NCBI GenBank assembly: GCA_947446835.1 | Contig: CANFHS010000121.1 | Coordinates: 1-7,398, forward strand | DNA from: Bacteriovoracaceae bacterium | GTDB taxonomy: Bacteria > Bdellovibrionota > UBA1018 | Reading direction: 5' to 3' | Length of the DNA stretch: 7,398 bases | In this document: positions 1 through 6,052 of the stretch, one piece after another | Layout of the letters: each line of letters begins with the position of its first letter | Numbering within the stretch: position 1 is the stretch's first letter | Notes under the pieces: generated by a model | Database searches by the model: none | Seen by the model: the letters and a program-made list of their open reading frames with translations, nothing else | What the model was told of the DNA's origin: nothing | Translations under genes and position numbers: made by a program

Positions 1-905
1 GGAATATTGCGGTAGATGACGATGTCCTCGTCGAACAGCGCGTGGACGATCGGTGAAGGATTGCAGTAGGTGTGCTCTCCCACGGCGGGCAGGCGCTCCT
101 TGAATCCGTTGCGGAGCAGGAAAACCGGCGAACCGTAGCCCCCTGCGGCCAGCACGAAGGTCTTGGCTTCGATCCGGACCTTGCGGCCGTTGGGCTTGCC
201 CGTGGCCCGGTCCAGCACACGCGCTTCGAGCGCGGTGGCGCGGCTGCCGCTCCAGACCAGCGACATGGCCTCGGTGTCGGCAAAGAGGGTGGCACCGGCG
301 GCGAGGGCCCGGGGGATATGGGTCACGATCTGGCTCTGCTTGAAGTCGTACGCGCAGCCCTGCTGGCAGTAGCCGCTGCCTGCGCAGGGCCTGCGGGCCT
401 GCGGAACCGGGTGTCCCTGCCAGCCCAGCTTTTCGGCTCCGTGCTTGAGCAGCTGGTTCATGCGGTTGTAGTACTGGGGTTCTGCCTCGTGGACGTTGTG
501 GTCCTTTTCGAGCGGGCCCCAGTAGGGTGCCAGATCCTTTTCCTGGTGACCTTCCAGTCCGTACTTCTGCTCCCAGAGATCGAGGCGGTCCTGGGGCGTG
601 CGGTAGCTGTCAGCCCAGTAATGCACGCTCGCGCCGCCCACGTTGTTGCCGTAGGTGAGCGCGATGGATCCGTCGTCACTGGTGTCGAAGCCCCGCCCCC
701 CGTCGATCTTGGCGAACATGTTGTCTTCGCGCTGGTCGAAGTCCGCCTTGGTGTAGTACCCGCCGCGCTCCAGGAAGACGACCTTCTTGCCGGCTTCGGC
801 CAGGCGCGCGCCGAGCGTGGCGCCGCCGCAGCCCGTCCCGATGACGCAGACATCGGCGCTCTCCACCCGATCTTCGGTCAGTTCCTTGAAGGTGAGAATG
901 CTCAT
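1..905 (-). CDS. GMC-family FAD-dependent oxidoreductase (large subunit), C-terminus missing
   Basis: The 301 residues visible are the N-terminal part of a glucose-methanol-choline type flavoprotein; the gene runs off the left end and no stop is seen. An FAD-binding Rossmann motif GTGCGG lies at residues 23-28, with the ribose-binding acidic residue E46 in FLERGG. A second GMC signature, NNVGGASVHYW, is at 87-97, and AAGGYGSP is at 253-260. A cysteine cluster C174-x5-C180-x3-C184 (GYCQQGC) is typical of the subgroup that pairs with gluconate dehydrogenase subunit 3. There is no signal peptide. The start ATG overlaps the stop of the upstream subunit-3-like gene as ATGA, which suggests translational coupling. 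By family knowledge such enzymes oxidise sugars, sugar acids or alcohols and pass electrons to a membrane cytochrome or quinone. The substrate cannot be told, because the catalytic His/Asn region is off-window. The product is probably carried to the periplasm by its Tat-signal partner (inference). Confidence 0.93.
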   Translation of the reverse strand, partial: MSILTFKELTEDRVESADVCVIGTGCGGATLGARLAEAGKKVVFLERGGYYTKADFDQREDNMFAKIDGGRGFDTSDDGSIALTYGNNVGGASVHYWADSYRTPQDRLDLWEQKYGLEGHQEKDLAPYWGPLEKDHNVHEAEPQYYNRMNQLLKHGAEKLGWQGHPVPQARRPCAGSGYCQQGCAYDFKQSQIVTHIPRALAAGATLFADTEAMSLVWSGSRATALEARVLDRATGKPNGRKVRIEAKTFVLAAGGYGSPVFLLRNGFKERLPAVGEHTYCNPSPIVHALFDEDIVIYRNI

Positions 906-1495
906 GCGGGATTCCTCCGGCTGGCCAGGAGCGCGGCGTAGGCCTTGCTCGATTCGGGCGGAACGGCCTCAGGAACGAAGGGACCCTCGTAGCCGATGCC
1001 CGTCCAGGTTTCCTTGCGGACGTAATAGAAGAAGTGGACCATTTCCTTGAGGCCCACCGAGATCTGGACCAGCACATCGGTCTGGCTCGTGAGCAAGGCC
1101 TGGAAGGCGCGTGCGCGGACTTCGGGATCCAGCGCCGAGAAGCGGCCGAAATGCCCGACCATCACCGGGGCATGTTCCAGGAGCTGCAGGCACGTCTTCA
1201 GGTCGGAGGCCAGCCTGGGCGAGGTGGCCCAGACTTCCTCGTCGATGCGCTGGGGCACGCCCAGCGATTCACCCGAAGGAAATCCGGGCGTTTCGGGCAG
1301 CAGGATCTCGCAGAGCGCCTTGACCACCGCGAACTCCTTGGCTGAAAGCGCGATCGGAAGGTCCTGCGGTGCCAGTCGATGCGAGTAGCCGAAGGCCCCG
1401 AAAAAACGCAGCCCTCCGCCCACGGCGGTCAACGCCGCGGTTCCTGCCACCCCGAGCTGGATAAATCTTCGACGGCTCTCCAGGAAAGTCCCCAT
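902..1495 (-). CDS. Gluconate 2-dehydrogenase subunit 3-like protein with Tat signal
   Basis: This 197-residue protein starts with a twin-arginine motif, SRRRFIQ (residues 7-13), followed by a hydrophobic stretch at about 14-35. That is a classic Tat signal, cleaved or kept as an anchor; no clean AxA cleavage site is obvious. The mature part begins with LSAKEFAVVKALCEILLPE (about 50-68), the usual opening of gluconate 2-dehydrogenase subunit 3 domains. It ends with an aromatic segment and TWTGIGYEGPF (about 163-173), also typical of these small subunits. In this family the small subunit supplies the export signal and helps the FAD subunit mature. Here the FAD subunit follows directly with an ATGA overlap and has no signal of its own, which fits Tat hitchhiking. 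The start is supported by GAGGG nine bases upstream. No cytochrome c subunit is seen inside the window; one could lie further downstream, left of position 1. Confidence 0.9.
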   Translation of the reverse strand: MGTFLESRRRFIQLGVAGTAALTAVGGGLRFFGAFGYSHRLAPQDLPIALSAKEFAVVKALCEILLPETPGFPSGESLGVPQRIDEEVWATSPRLASDLKTCLQLLEHAPVMVGHFGRFSALDPEVRARAFQALLTSQTDVLVQISVGLKEMVHFFYYVRKETWTGIGYEGPFVPEAVPPESSKAYAALLASRRNPA

Positions 1496-1500
1496 GTCAG

Positions 1501-1509
1501 TCCACCCTC
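1501..1509 (-). promoter_or_regulatory. Ribosome binding site for the subunit-3-like gene
   Basis: Read on the minus strand this is GAGGGTGGA. GAGGG ends nine bases before the ATG at 1495-1493, a normal Shine-Dalgarno distance, and it fixes this ATG as the start. It is the clearest ribosome binding site in the window; the other complete genes have weak or no such sequence. Confidence 0.6.
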
Positions 1510-1517
1510 ATCTTTTT

Positions 1518-1550
1518 CAAAACCAATTGCCCCCACTTTGCAAGGTTTTG
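1518..1550. repeat. Imperfect inverted repeat (hairpin) between helicase and oxidoreductase operon
   Basis: On the plus strand the left arm is CAAAACCAATTGC (1518-1530), the loop CCCCACTTT (1531-1539) and the right arm GCAAGGTTTTG (1540-1550). The arms pair over 11 bp with a two-base bulge. The hairpin lies just past the helicase stop and before the oxidoreductase operon. It has no T-run after it in either direction, so it is not a standard intrinsic terminator. It could slow or stabilise the helicase transcript, bind a regulator, or be chance. Confidence 0.45.
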
Positions 1551-1565
1551 CGTCGGAAGGGGAAG

Positions 1566-3740
1566 CTAACGCTTGGCGTTCTGCATCAATTGGGCGCGAA
1601 TCCCGGACAGGAAGTCCTTCACCTTGACCTCGTGGGCCTCGCGCGATTCGGGCGAATCGAGGTCCGGAGTTCCGGAGATGTCGTTCTTGACGAGCAGGTG
1701 GGAGGGGATTTCTTCCAGGAACCGGGAAGGCGTGCGGGGCACGGCCTTGCCGTAGCGGATGCGGTGCTTGGCGCGGGTGATCAGCAGGTGATCGCGCGCG
1801 CGGGTGATTCCGACATAGCAAAGCCTGCGCTCTTCGCCCATGTCGGTGCCTTCTTCGATGGTCCTGCGATGGGGCAGCAGTCCTTCCTCCAGTCCCACCA
1901 GGAACACGATGGGGTACTCGAGACCCTTGGCCCCGTGGAGGGTCAGCAACGTGACCTGGTCCTTGTCGTCCTTCTTCTTGTCGTCCTTCTTGTTCTCTTC
2001 CTCGTCCTCGAGAGCATTGAGCGTCATGCGCACGATGTACTCCCGAAGCAGCGTCAGGCCGTCCACCTGCGCGGCCCCGCGTTCCCGTTCTTCCTCGAGG
2101 ATCTCGTCGATGGGGATCTGCCCCAGCGAGTTGCAAAGCTCGTCCACGTTGTCCCAGCGGCGCTGGATCTGGACGGGATCGTCGGTGTCCTCTTCGAGGC
2201 CCTTCTTGAAGCCGATGCGCTCCAGGGTCCTGCGTCCCCAGGCCGAGAGCGCCTGGCTGTTCAGCTCGATGCCGCGCAGGTCGTTCCGCATGCCGTCGAT
2301 GAGGCGCAGGAACGCCAGGCAGTTTTCCGCCGCGCGGGGGGCAGTGCGGGGAGCCGAGGCCAGCGCCTCCACGAAGCCCTGGGAGCTTTTCACCGCCTCC
2401 TCGTGGATCGACTCGACCGTGCCCTTGCCGATGCCGCGGGCGGGCCAGTTCAGGATGCGTCGGCAGGCGGCGTCGTCGCGGGGATTGGCCACCACTTTCC
2501 AGTAGGAGAGGGCGTCCTTGACCTCCTTGCGGTCCAGGAACGAAAGCGTGCCCACGATCTTGTAGGGGATCTGCCGCACCCGCAGCGCCTCCTCGAAAAG
2601 GCGCGACTGCGGATGCGAACGGTAAAGGACCGCGAAGTCCTTCCAGGGACGCAGCTGCCGGAACTGGCCTTCCTGCGCGGTGCGGGCCCGCCGGAGGATC
2701 TCTTCGGCCACGAACTCGGCCTCGGCGCGGTCTTCCTCCACCACGGTCAGGCTGATGGGCTCGCCCAGGCCGCGGTCCGACCAGAGGCGTTTGGCGTGGC
2801 GCTTGGTGTTCTTGGCGATGACCTCGTTGGCGGCGTCCAGGATGGTGCTCGTGGAGCGGTAGTTCTGGTCCAGGGTGATGAGGCGCGCGCCCTTGAAGTG
2901 GTGCTGGAATTCCAGGATGTGCGTGGGGTCCGCGCCGCGCCAGGCGTAGATGGACTGGTCGTCATCGCCCACCACGCAGAGGTTCGGATTCTGCTCCTTG
3001 CAGAGCAGCGACAGCAGCTTGAACTGGGCGGGGTTGGTGTCCTGGTATTCGTCCACCAGCACGTGGCGGAACTTGAGCCGGTACCCCTCGCGGACGTCGG
3101 CGTGCCTGGACAGCAAAGAGACCGCATGGAAAAGCAGGTCGTCGAAGTCCATGCCGTTGCGGGCCCGGAGCTCGGCCTGGTAGCGCACGTAAACCGAACC
3201 GACCACGACGCTGTAGTCGTGGGGCAGGTTGCGGGAGGCCAGGAAATACTCCTCGGCCTGTTCGGGGTCGAGAAACCGGTTCTTGGCCTGGCCGATCTCG
3301 AAGAGGAGCCGGTCGGGATCGAAGGTGCGGTCGTCGAGCTTGATGTCGCGGAGGATGCCCCGGATGATGTCGACCTGGTCGGGCTGGTCCAGGATGGTGA
3401 AGTCGTCCTGGAATCCCAGCAGCCGGGCGTGGGCCCGCAGGATGCGCACGCACAGGCTGTGAAAGGTGGTGATCGTCAGGCCCTGGGTCATCCCCTTGCC
3501 CGAAGTCTCGGTCACGAGCTTCCGGACCCGCTCCCGGAGCTCGCCTGCCGCCTTGCGGGTGAACGACAGGCCCAGGATGGCCGAAGCGGGAATGTGGCGG
3601 GCCGCGATGAGGTGCGCGATCCGGTAGGCCATGGTGCTGGTCTTGCCGCTTCCGGCACCGGCCAGGAGGAGCAGGGGGCCGTCACCGTGCAGGACCGCTT
3701 CCCGCTGCTGGGGATTGAGTTTTTTCAGGTTGATGGCCAC
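1566..3740 (-). CDS. UvrD/Rep-family ATP-dependent 3'-5' DNA helicase (Rep-like)
   Basis: The 724-residue protein carries the full superfamily 1A helicase motif set. These are the Q-motif region LNPQQ (8-12), Walker A GAGSGKT (28-34), motif Ia FTRKAA, Walker B VDEYQD (229-234), motif III VVGDDDQSIYAWRG (256-269), motif IV LDQNYRST (290-297), motif V TLHGAKGLE (600-608) and motif VI VGITRAR (643-649) with arginine finger R647. Only about 75 residues follow motif VI, and they end in FLSGIRAQLMQNAKR. That resembles the end of E. coli Rep rather than UvrD or PcrA, whose C-terminal Tudor-like domain is absent. The family unwinds DNA 3' to 5' in replication restart, protein removal from DNA and repair. 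A Lys/Asp-rich segment at 578-594 sits before motif V. I chose the GTG at 3740-3738, which gives the usual short lead-in to LNPQQ. It has no Shine-Dalgarno, and an in-frame ATG at 3806-3804 would add 22 residues. The same frame stays open further upstream, but that is antisense to the next gene. Confidence 0.96.
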   Translation of the reverse strand: MAINLKKLNPQQREAVLHGDGPLLLLAGAGSGKTSTMAYRIAHLIAARHIPASAILGLSFTRKAAGELRERVRKLVTETSGKGMTQGLTITTFHSLCVRILRAHARLLGFQDDFTILDQPDQVDIIRGILRDIKLDDRTFDPDRLLFEIGQAKNRFLDPEQAEEYFLASRNLPHDYSVVVGSVYVRYQAELRARNGMDFDDLLFHAVSLLSRHADVREGYRLKFRHVLVDEYQDTNPAQFKLLSLLCKEQNPNLCVVGDDDQSIYAWRGADPTHILEFQHHFKGARLITLDQNYRSTSTILDAANEVIAKNTKRHAKRLWSDRGLGEPISLTVVEEDRAEAEFVAEEILRRARTAQEGQFRQLRPWKDFAVLYRSHPQSRLFEEALRVRQIPYKIVGTLSFLDRKEVKDALSYWKVVANPRDDAACRRILNWPARGIGKGTVESIHEEAVKSSQGFVEALASAPRTAPRAAENCLAFLRLIDGMRNDLRGIELNSQALSAWGRRTLERIGFKKGLEEDTDDPVQIQRRWDNVDELCNSLGQIPIDEILEEERERGAAQVDGLTLLREYIVRMTLNALEDEEENKKDDKKKDDKDQVTLLTLHGAKGLEYPIVFLVGLEEGLLPHRRTIEEGTDMGEERRLCYVGITRARDHLLITRAKHRIRYGKAVPRTPSRFLEEIPSHLLVKNDISGTPDLDSPESREAHEVKVKDFLSGIRAQLMQNAKR
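1962..1991. repeat. Perfect 15-bp tandem duplication inside the helicase gene
   Basis: The unit CTTGTCGTCCTTCTT occurs twice head-to-tail (1962-1976 and 1977-1991). On the minus strand it encodes KKDDK twice (residues 584-593) within a charged loop between the 2B-side region and motif V. Length is a multiple of three, so the frame is kept. It looks like a slippage-prone low-complexity linker rather than a functional motif. Confidence 0.85.
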
Positions 3741-3772
3741 GGAAAAAACAGAGGTACGGGACTTCGGATTTC

Positions 3773-3802
3773 TTGCCAAGCCCAAACGCCTGCGACTATA
3801 TC
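3773..3802 (+). promoter_or_regulatory. Candidate sigma-70-type promoter for the coiled-coil protein gene
   Basis: TTGCCA (3773-3778, five of six matches to the -35 consensus) is followed after 18 bp by TATATC (3797-3802, four of six for -10). Transcription would begin near 3809, giving a leader of about 28 bases before the ATG at 3837. The same AT-rich core reads TATAGT on the minus strand (3800-3795) and could be the -10 of the divergent helicase gene, although no good -35 accompanies it at 17 bp. That helicase transcript would start near 3788, downstream of the alternative ATG at 3806, which favours the GTG start at 3740. Confidence 0.4.
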
Positions 3803-3836
3803 TCATCGCGTCGTCAACGCCGGACGGGCCGCGAAA

Positions 3837-4685
3837 ATGCGAAATTTGGGTTTCATCGGGAGGCTGGGAGTTCTGGGAAGCAGTGCGCTGCCTCTCGCTT
3901 TCGCTCTCGCGCCGCTGGCCTGGGCTGACACCCGGCCCGCGCTCGACCCTCAGGGCCGCGATTGGCTCCGGAGCGAGCTCCAGGACCGGGTGAACGAGGC
4001 CGAGCTCCTGGTCCGCAACCAGGAAGCGGATGCCGCCGACCTGGCGCGTCTGGAGCGCGAGCACGACCAGATCAAGCTGCTCGACCGCATTCCGCTCGAG
4101 CCTTCGCTGGCCCAGCTGGAAGCGGAGCTGCGCCAAGCGGGCGCGCGCGCGGGGGTCGCCCTGCTCAGGCTCCAGGAGCCGCGGTCGCAGCCGCCGCGCG
4201 AGCCGCGGATGCCGGCCGAGGTCGAGTCGGAAAACGATTTCGAGCCCACCCCCGGGCATGTGGCGCGGCCCATCGAGCTGCGCCTGGAGCTGGAGGGTGA
4301 GCGGCAGGCAGTGCTGGCCTGGCGCGAGGCCTGGTCGGGTCGCCTCGTGAGGTGGCTGGAGCCTGTGGGCCAGGTCCGCCAGCTGGGCCCGAACCGTTTC
4401 GAGGTCCCTGCGCGCGCCTATGCGTTCCGGGCGGAGCCCTACCCGCGCATCCGCCTGGGCTCGGTTCGTCCGCTGCTTCCCGCCTGGGCGCGGAGCCAGC
4501 CCCGCAGCTTTGCTGTCCAGGAGCCCGAACTCTGGTCCCTGGTGGCCCGTTACGAGGAGCTCGTGCCGCGCGCCCTGCCCTTCACCGAGAATCGCCGCCG
4601 CTTCCGGCGCGACCAGGCGCGGCTGCGTTTCTTCTACTCGCGTCTGCGTGCCGTGCCCCGCCCGGGAGCCCAGCTTCGCGGCTAG
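3837..4685 (+). CDS. Coiled-coil protein with signal-like N-terminus, possible PilO-like arrangement
   Basis: The 282-residue product opens with a positive N-terminus, a hydrophobic core (about 10-27) and AWA before D31. This reads as a Sec signal peptide cut after residue 30, or as a single membrane anchor. Residues about 40-112 are rich in Glu, Gln, Arg, Leu and Ala and look like a coiled coil or helical hairpin. A Pro-rich linker follows (about 113-145). Next comes RPIELRLELEG (144-154), then an amphipathic helix and further strands to AYAF (194-197). The sequence coiled coil, GV-strand, linker, PIxLxLxG, helix resembles the order in type IV pilus protein PilO and in GspM. That is only a fold-level impression, and no other pilus gene is nearby. 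The C-terminal 80 residues are Arg- and Pro-rich and not recognised. The start has no clear Shine-Dalgarno; the ATG is chosen because it gives the signal sequence. Third codon positions are strongly G/C in this frame, supporting it over the open antisense frame. Its stop overlaps that of the next, convergent gene. Confidence 0.8.
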   Translation: MRNLGFIGRLGVLGSSALPLAFALAPLAWADTRPALDPQGRDWLRSELQDRVNEAELLVRNQEADAADLARLEREHDQIKLLDRIPLEPSLAQLEAELRQAGARAGVALLRLQEPRSQPPREPRMPAEVESENDFEPTPGHVARPIELRLELEGERQAVLAWREAWSGRLVRWLEPVGQVRQLGPNRFEVPARAYAFRAEPYPRIRLGSVRPLLPAWARSQPRSFAVQEPELWSLVARYEELVPRALPFTENRRRFRRDQARLRFFYSRLRAVPRPGAQLRG

Positions 4686-5992
4686 AGCCTCTGGAGAATC
4701 TTGTCGATCCTGGAGGCGTGGACGTCGCCCCGGACCTGGGGTCCCACGAGGATGTCCCCGCGCCCCAGCTCGTCCGAGCCCTCGATCGAAGCTTGCGGGC
4801 GGTAACGGGCCCTGCGCTTTCCGTCCGAGCCGCAGACAAAGAATTCCAGATCCTGGCCCTCGGAGTGGGCCGGGCTGACCAGCCTCTGGCGCGGAGCGCC
4901 CGGGTGGGCCGCCAGCGCGGGCAGGATTTCCTCGCGAGGCCGTGAGCTGCGGGCCAGTACAAGGTAGCTGAAGGGCAAGGTCTTGCGATCCAGGCCTGCC
5001 ATCTGGTCGATGCGTTTGAAGTAGGGCGGCCTCCACCAGCTGACTTCCTCATGGCACCAGTCTTCTTCGGCCGCGAGCGCCCCGCAGGCCTGGTGCCCCA
5101 GGCAGGGCAGAAGCACCTGCAGCGGGAAGCCGGCCCGATGCGAGTCGACCTCTTCCAGGATGGCCTGCCGGACTTCCAGGAGCTTGCGCGACTGGAACTT
5201 CAGGGCGGGCTCCACCAGGATGACCAACCCTTCGTCGTCCAGGTGCCGTTTCCAGGTTTCCAGCAGGCGCAGCGCCACGGCGCGGGGGCTTTCGGTGGTC
5301 TCGTTCAGGAAGTAACTCGAAAGCCACAGATTGAACCGCGGGGCGTTCCGGGGCAGCAGGGGCTCGGCAAAGTCCAGCCGGCGGCGGAAGGTCCGGGTGC
5401 CCCAGTCCGGGCGTCCGTTGTCGGTAAAGTAGCGGGATGCCCAGCGGGCGCCGAGCTCGAGCATGGGCTTGTCCTGCTCGATCAAGGCGAACTGGCCGCG
5501 CTCCGGCAGGCCGCAGGGGGCATGGCGTTCGCCTGCCGAGATTCCGCAGGCTCCCGACGCCGGGCCCGCCCCGAGCTCGATGGCGTCCAGGGGGCGGCCT
5601 TCGGGCCAACGGTAGCCCAGGCGGCTCAGCTCGGCCCAGACCGAAGCCACCCGGTAAAGGTTGGCGGGCATGAAATAAAGGAAGTAGGCCAGCCGCAGGT
5701 TGGCCGGGTTGGAGCTCTCGGTCCAGTAGGGAGCCAGGCCCTTGGCGGCGGCTGCCGGATCCTGGGCCTTGCGGCGAACCTCGGGTTCCTCGTCCTCCGA
5801 GGGGCGCAGGCGCTCCACCCGGTTGAAGAGGTCCGACAGCTTCTGGACGTGGGGAATGACGGAACGGGCCAGATACCGCTGGGAATTCAGCGCTTCGGCC
5901 TCGGGCATGAGCTTTTCTTCGGCCGCAAAGCCGGTGATCAGTGTTTCGAAAGAGGCTCCGAAGGCTTCGGACAGGGGAAGCGGTACTCGCAT
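4682..5992 (-). CDS. Rsm22/METTL17-family ribosomal small-subunit assembly protein (methyltransferase-like)
   Basis: The 436-residue protein has the family layout. A helical N-terminus leads to AYFLYFMPANLYRV (102-115), then an S-adenosylmethionine-fold glycine loop IELGAGPASG (138-147), an acidic strand end IEQD (171-174) and ILVEPAL (258-264). The family's Cys/His region follows, PCLGHQAC...DWCHEEVS (296-318), with FSYLVLAR (341-348) and a C-terminal beta region QRLVSPAHSEGQDLEFFVC (369-387). Four cysteines, C297, C303, C313 and C387, have the order expected for the Fe-S cluster ligands described in the mitochondrial members METTL17 and Rsm22. Those proteins act on the small ribosomal subunit during assembly; bacterial members are poorly characterised and methyl transfer is unproven. 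The start ATG is preceded by AGGGA with only three bases between, which is close. The glycine loop has Ser where many relatives have Gly. The gene is single, converging on its left neighbour and diverging from the ATP-grasp gene on its right. Confidence 0.85.
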   Translation of the reverse strand: MRVPLPLSEAFGASFETLITGFAAEEKLMPEAEALNSQRYLARSVIPHVQKLSDLFNRVERLRPSEDEEPEVRRKAQDPAAAAKGLAPYWTESSNPANLRLAYFLYFMPANLYRVASVWAELSRLGYRWPEGRPLDAIELGAGPASGACGISAGERHAPCGLPERGQFALIEQDKPMLELGARWASRYFTDNGRPDWGTRTFRRRLDFAEPLLPRNAPRFNLWLSSYFLNETTESPRAVALRLLETWKRHLDDEGLVILVEPALKFQSRKLLEVRQAILEEVDSHRAGFPLQVLLPCLGHQACGALAAEEDWCHEEVSWWRPPYFKRIDQMAGLDRKTLPFSYLVLARSSRPREEILPALAAHPGAPRQRLVSPAHSEGQDLEFFVCGSDGKRRARYRPQASIEGSDELGRGDILVGPQVRGDVHASRIDKILQRL

Positions 5993-6038
5993 GTTTCCCT
6001 AAGGACCAAACCGCTTGGCCTTTGTCCAGTGCCTGGGC

Positions 6039-6044
6039 TAACCT
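6039..6044 (+). promoter_or_regulatory. Possible -10 element implying a leaderless transcript
   Basis: TAACCT fits the TANNNT pattern and ends eight bases before the ATG at 6053. A weak -35 candidate, TTGGCC (6015-6020), lies 18 bp upstream of it. If used, transcription would start at or next to the start codon. There is no Shine-Dalgarno sequence between this element and the ATG, which agrees with leaderless initiation but does not prove it. The whole divergent gap (5993-6052) is only 60 bp. Confidence 0.25.
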
Positions 6045-6052
6045 CCCGCCCG

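Noticed and set aside
72..941. 289-codon plus-strand open frame opposite the flavoprotein gene
   Set aside because: The minus strand encodes clear FAD-binding and GMC motifs through this region; the plus frame is a codon-bias shadow.
1518..1550. Intrinsic terminator for the helicase gene
   Set aside because: The hairpin has no T-run on its 3' side in either direction, the stem is only moderately GC-rich and it is bulged.
1494..4685. A very long plus-strand open frame running antisense through the whole helicase gene and into the coiled-coil gene
   Set aside because: The opposite strand carries every helicase motif, so the part before about 3837 is a shadow of GC-rich codon use. Only the last 282 residues, with a signal sequence and their own promoter candidate, are believable.
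3741..5036. N-terminal extension of the helicase frame by about 430 residues
   Set aside because: It is Arg/Pro/Gly-rich, matches no helicase domain, precedes the normal family N-terminus (LNPQQ) and is antisense to the signal-bearing plus-strand gene.
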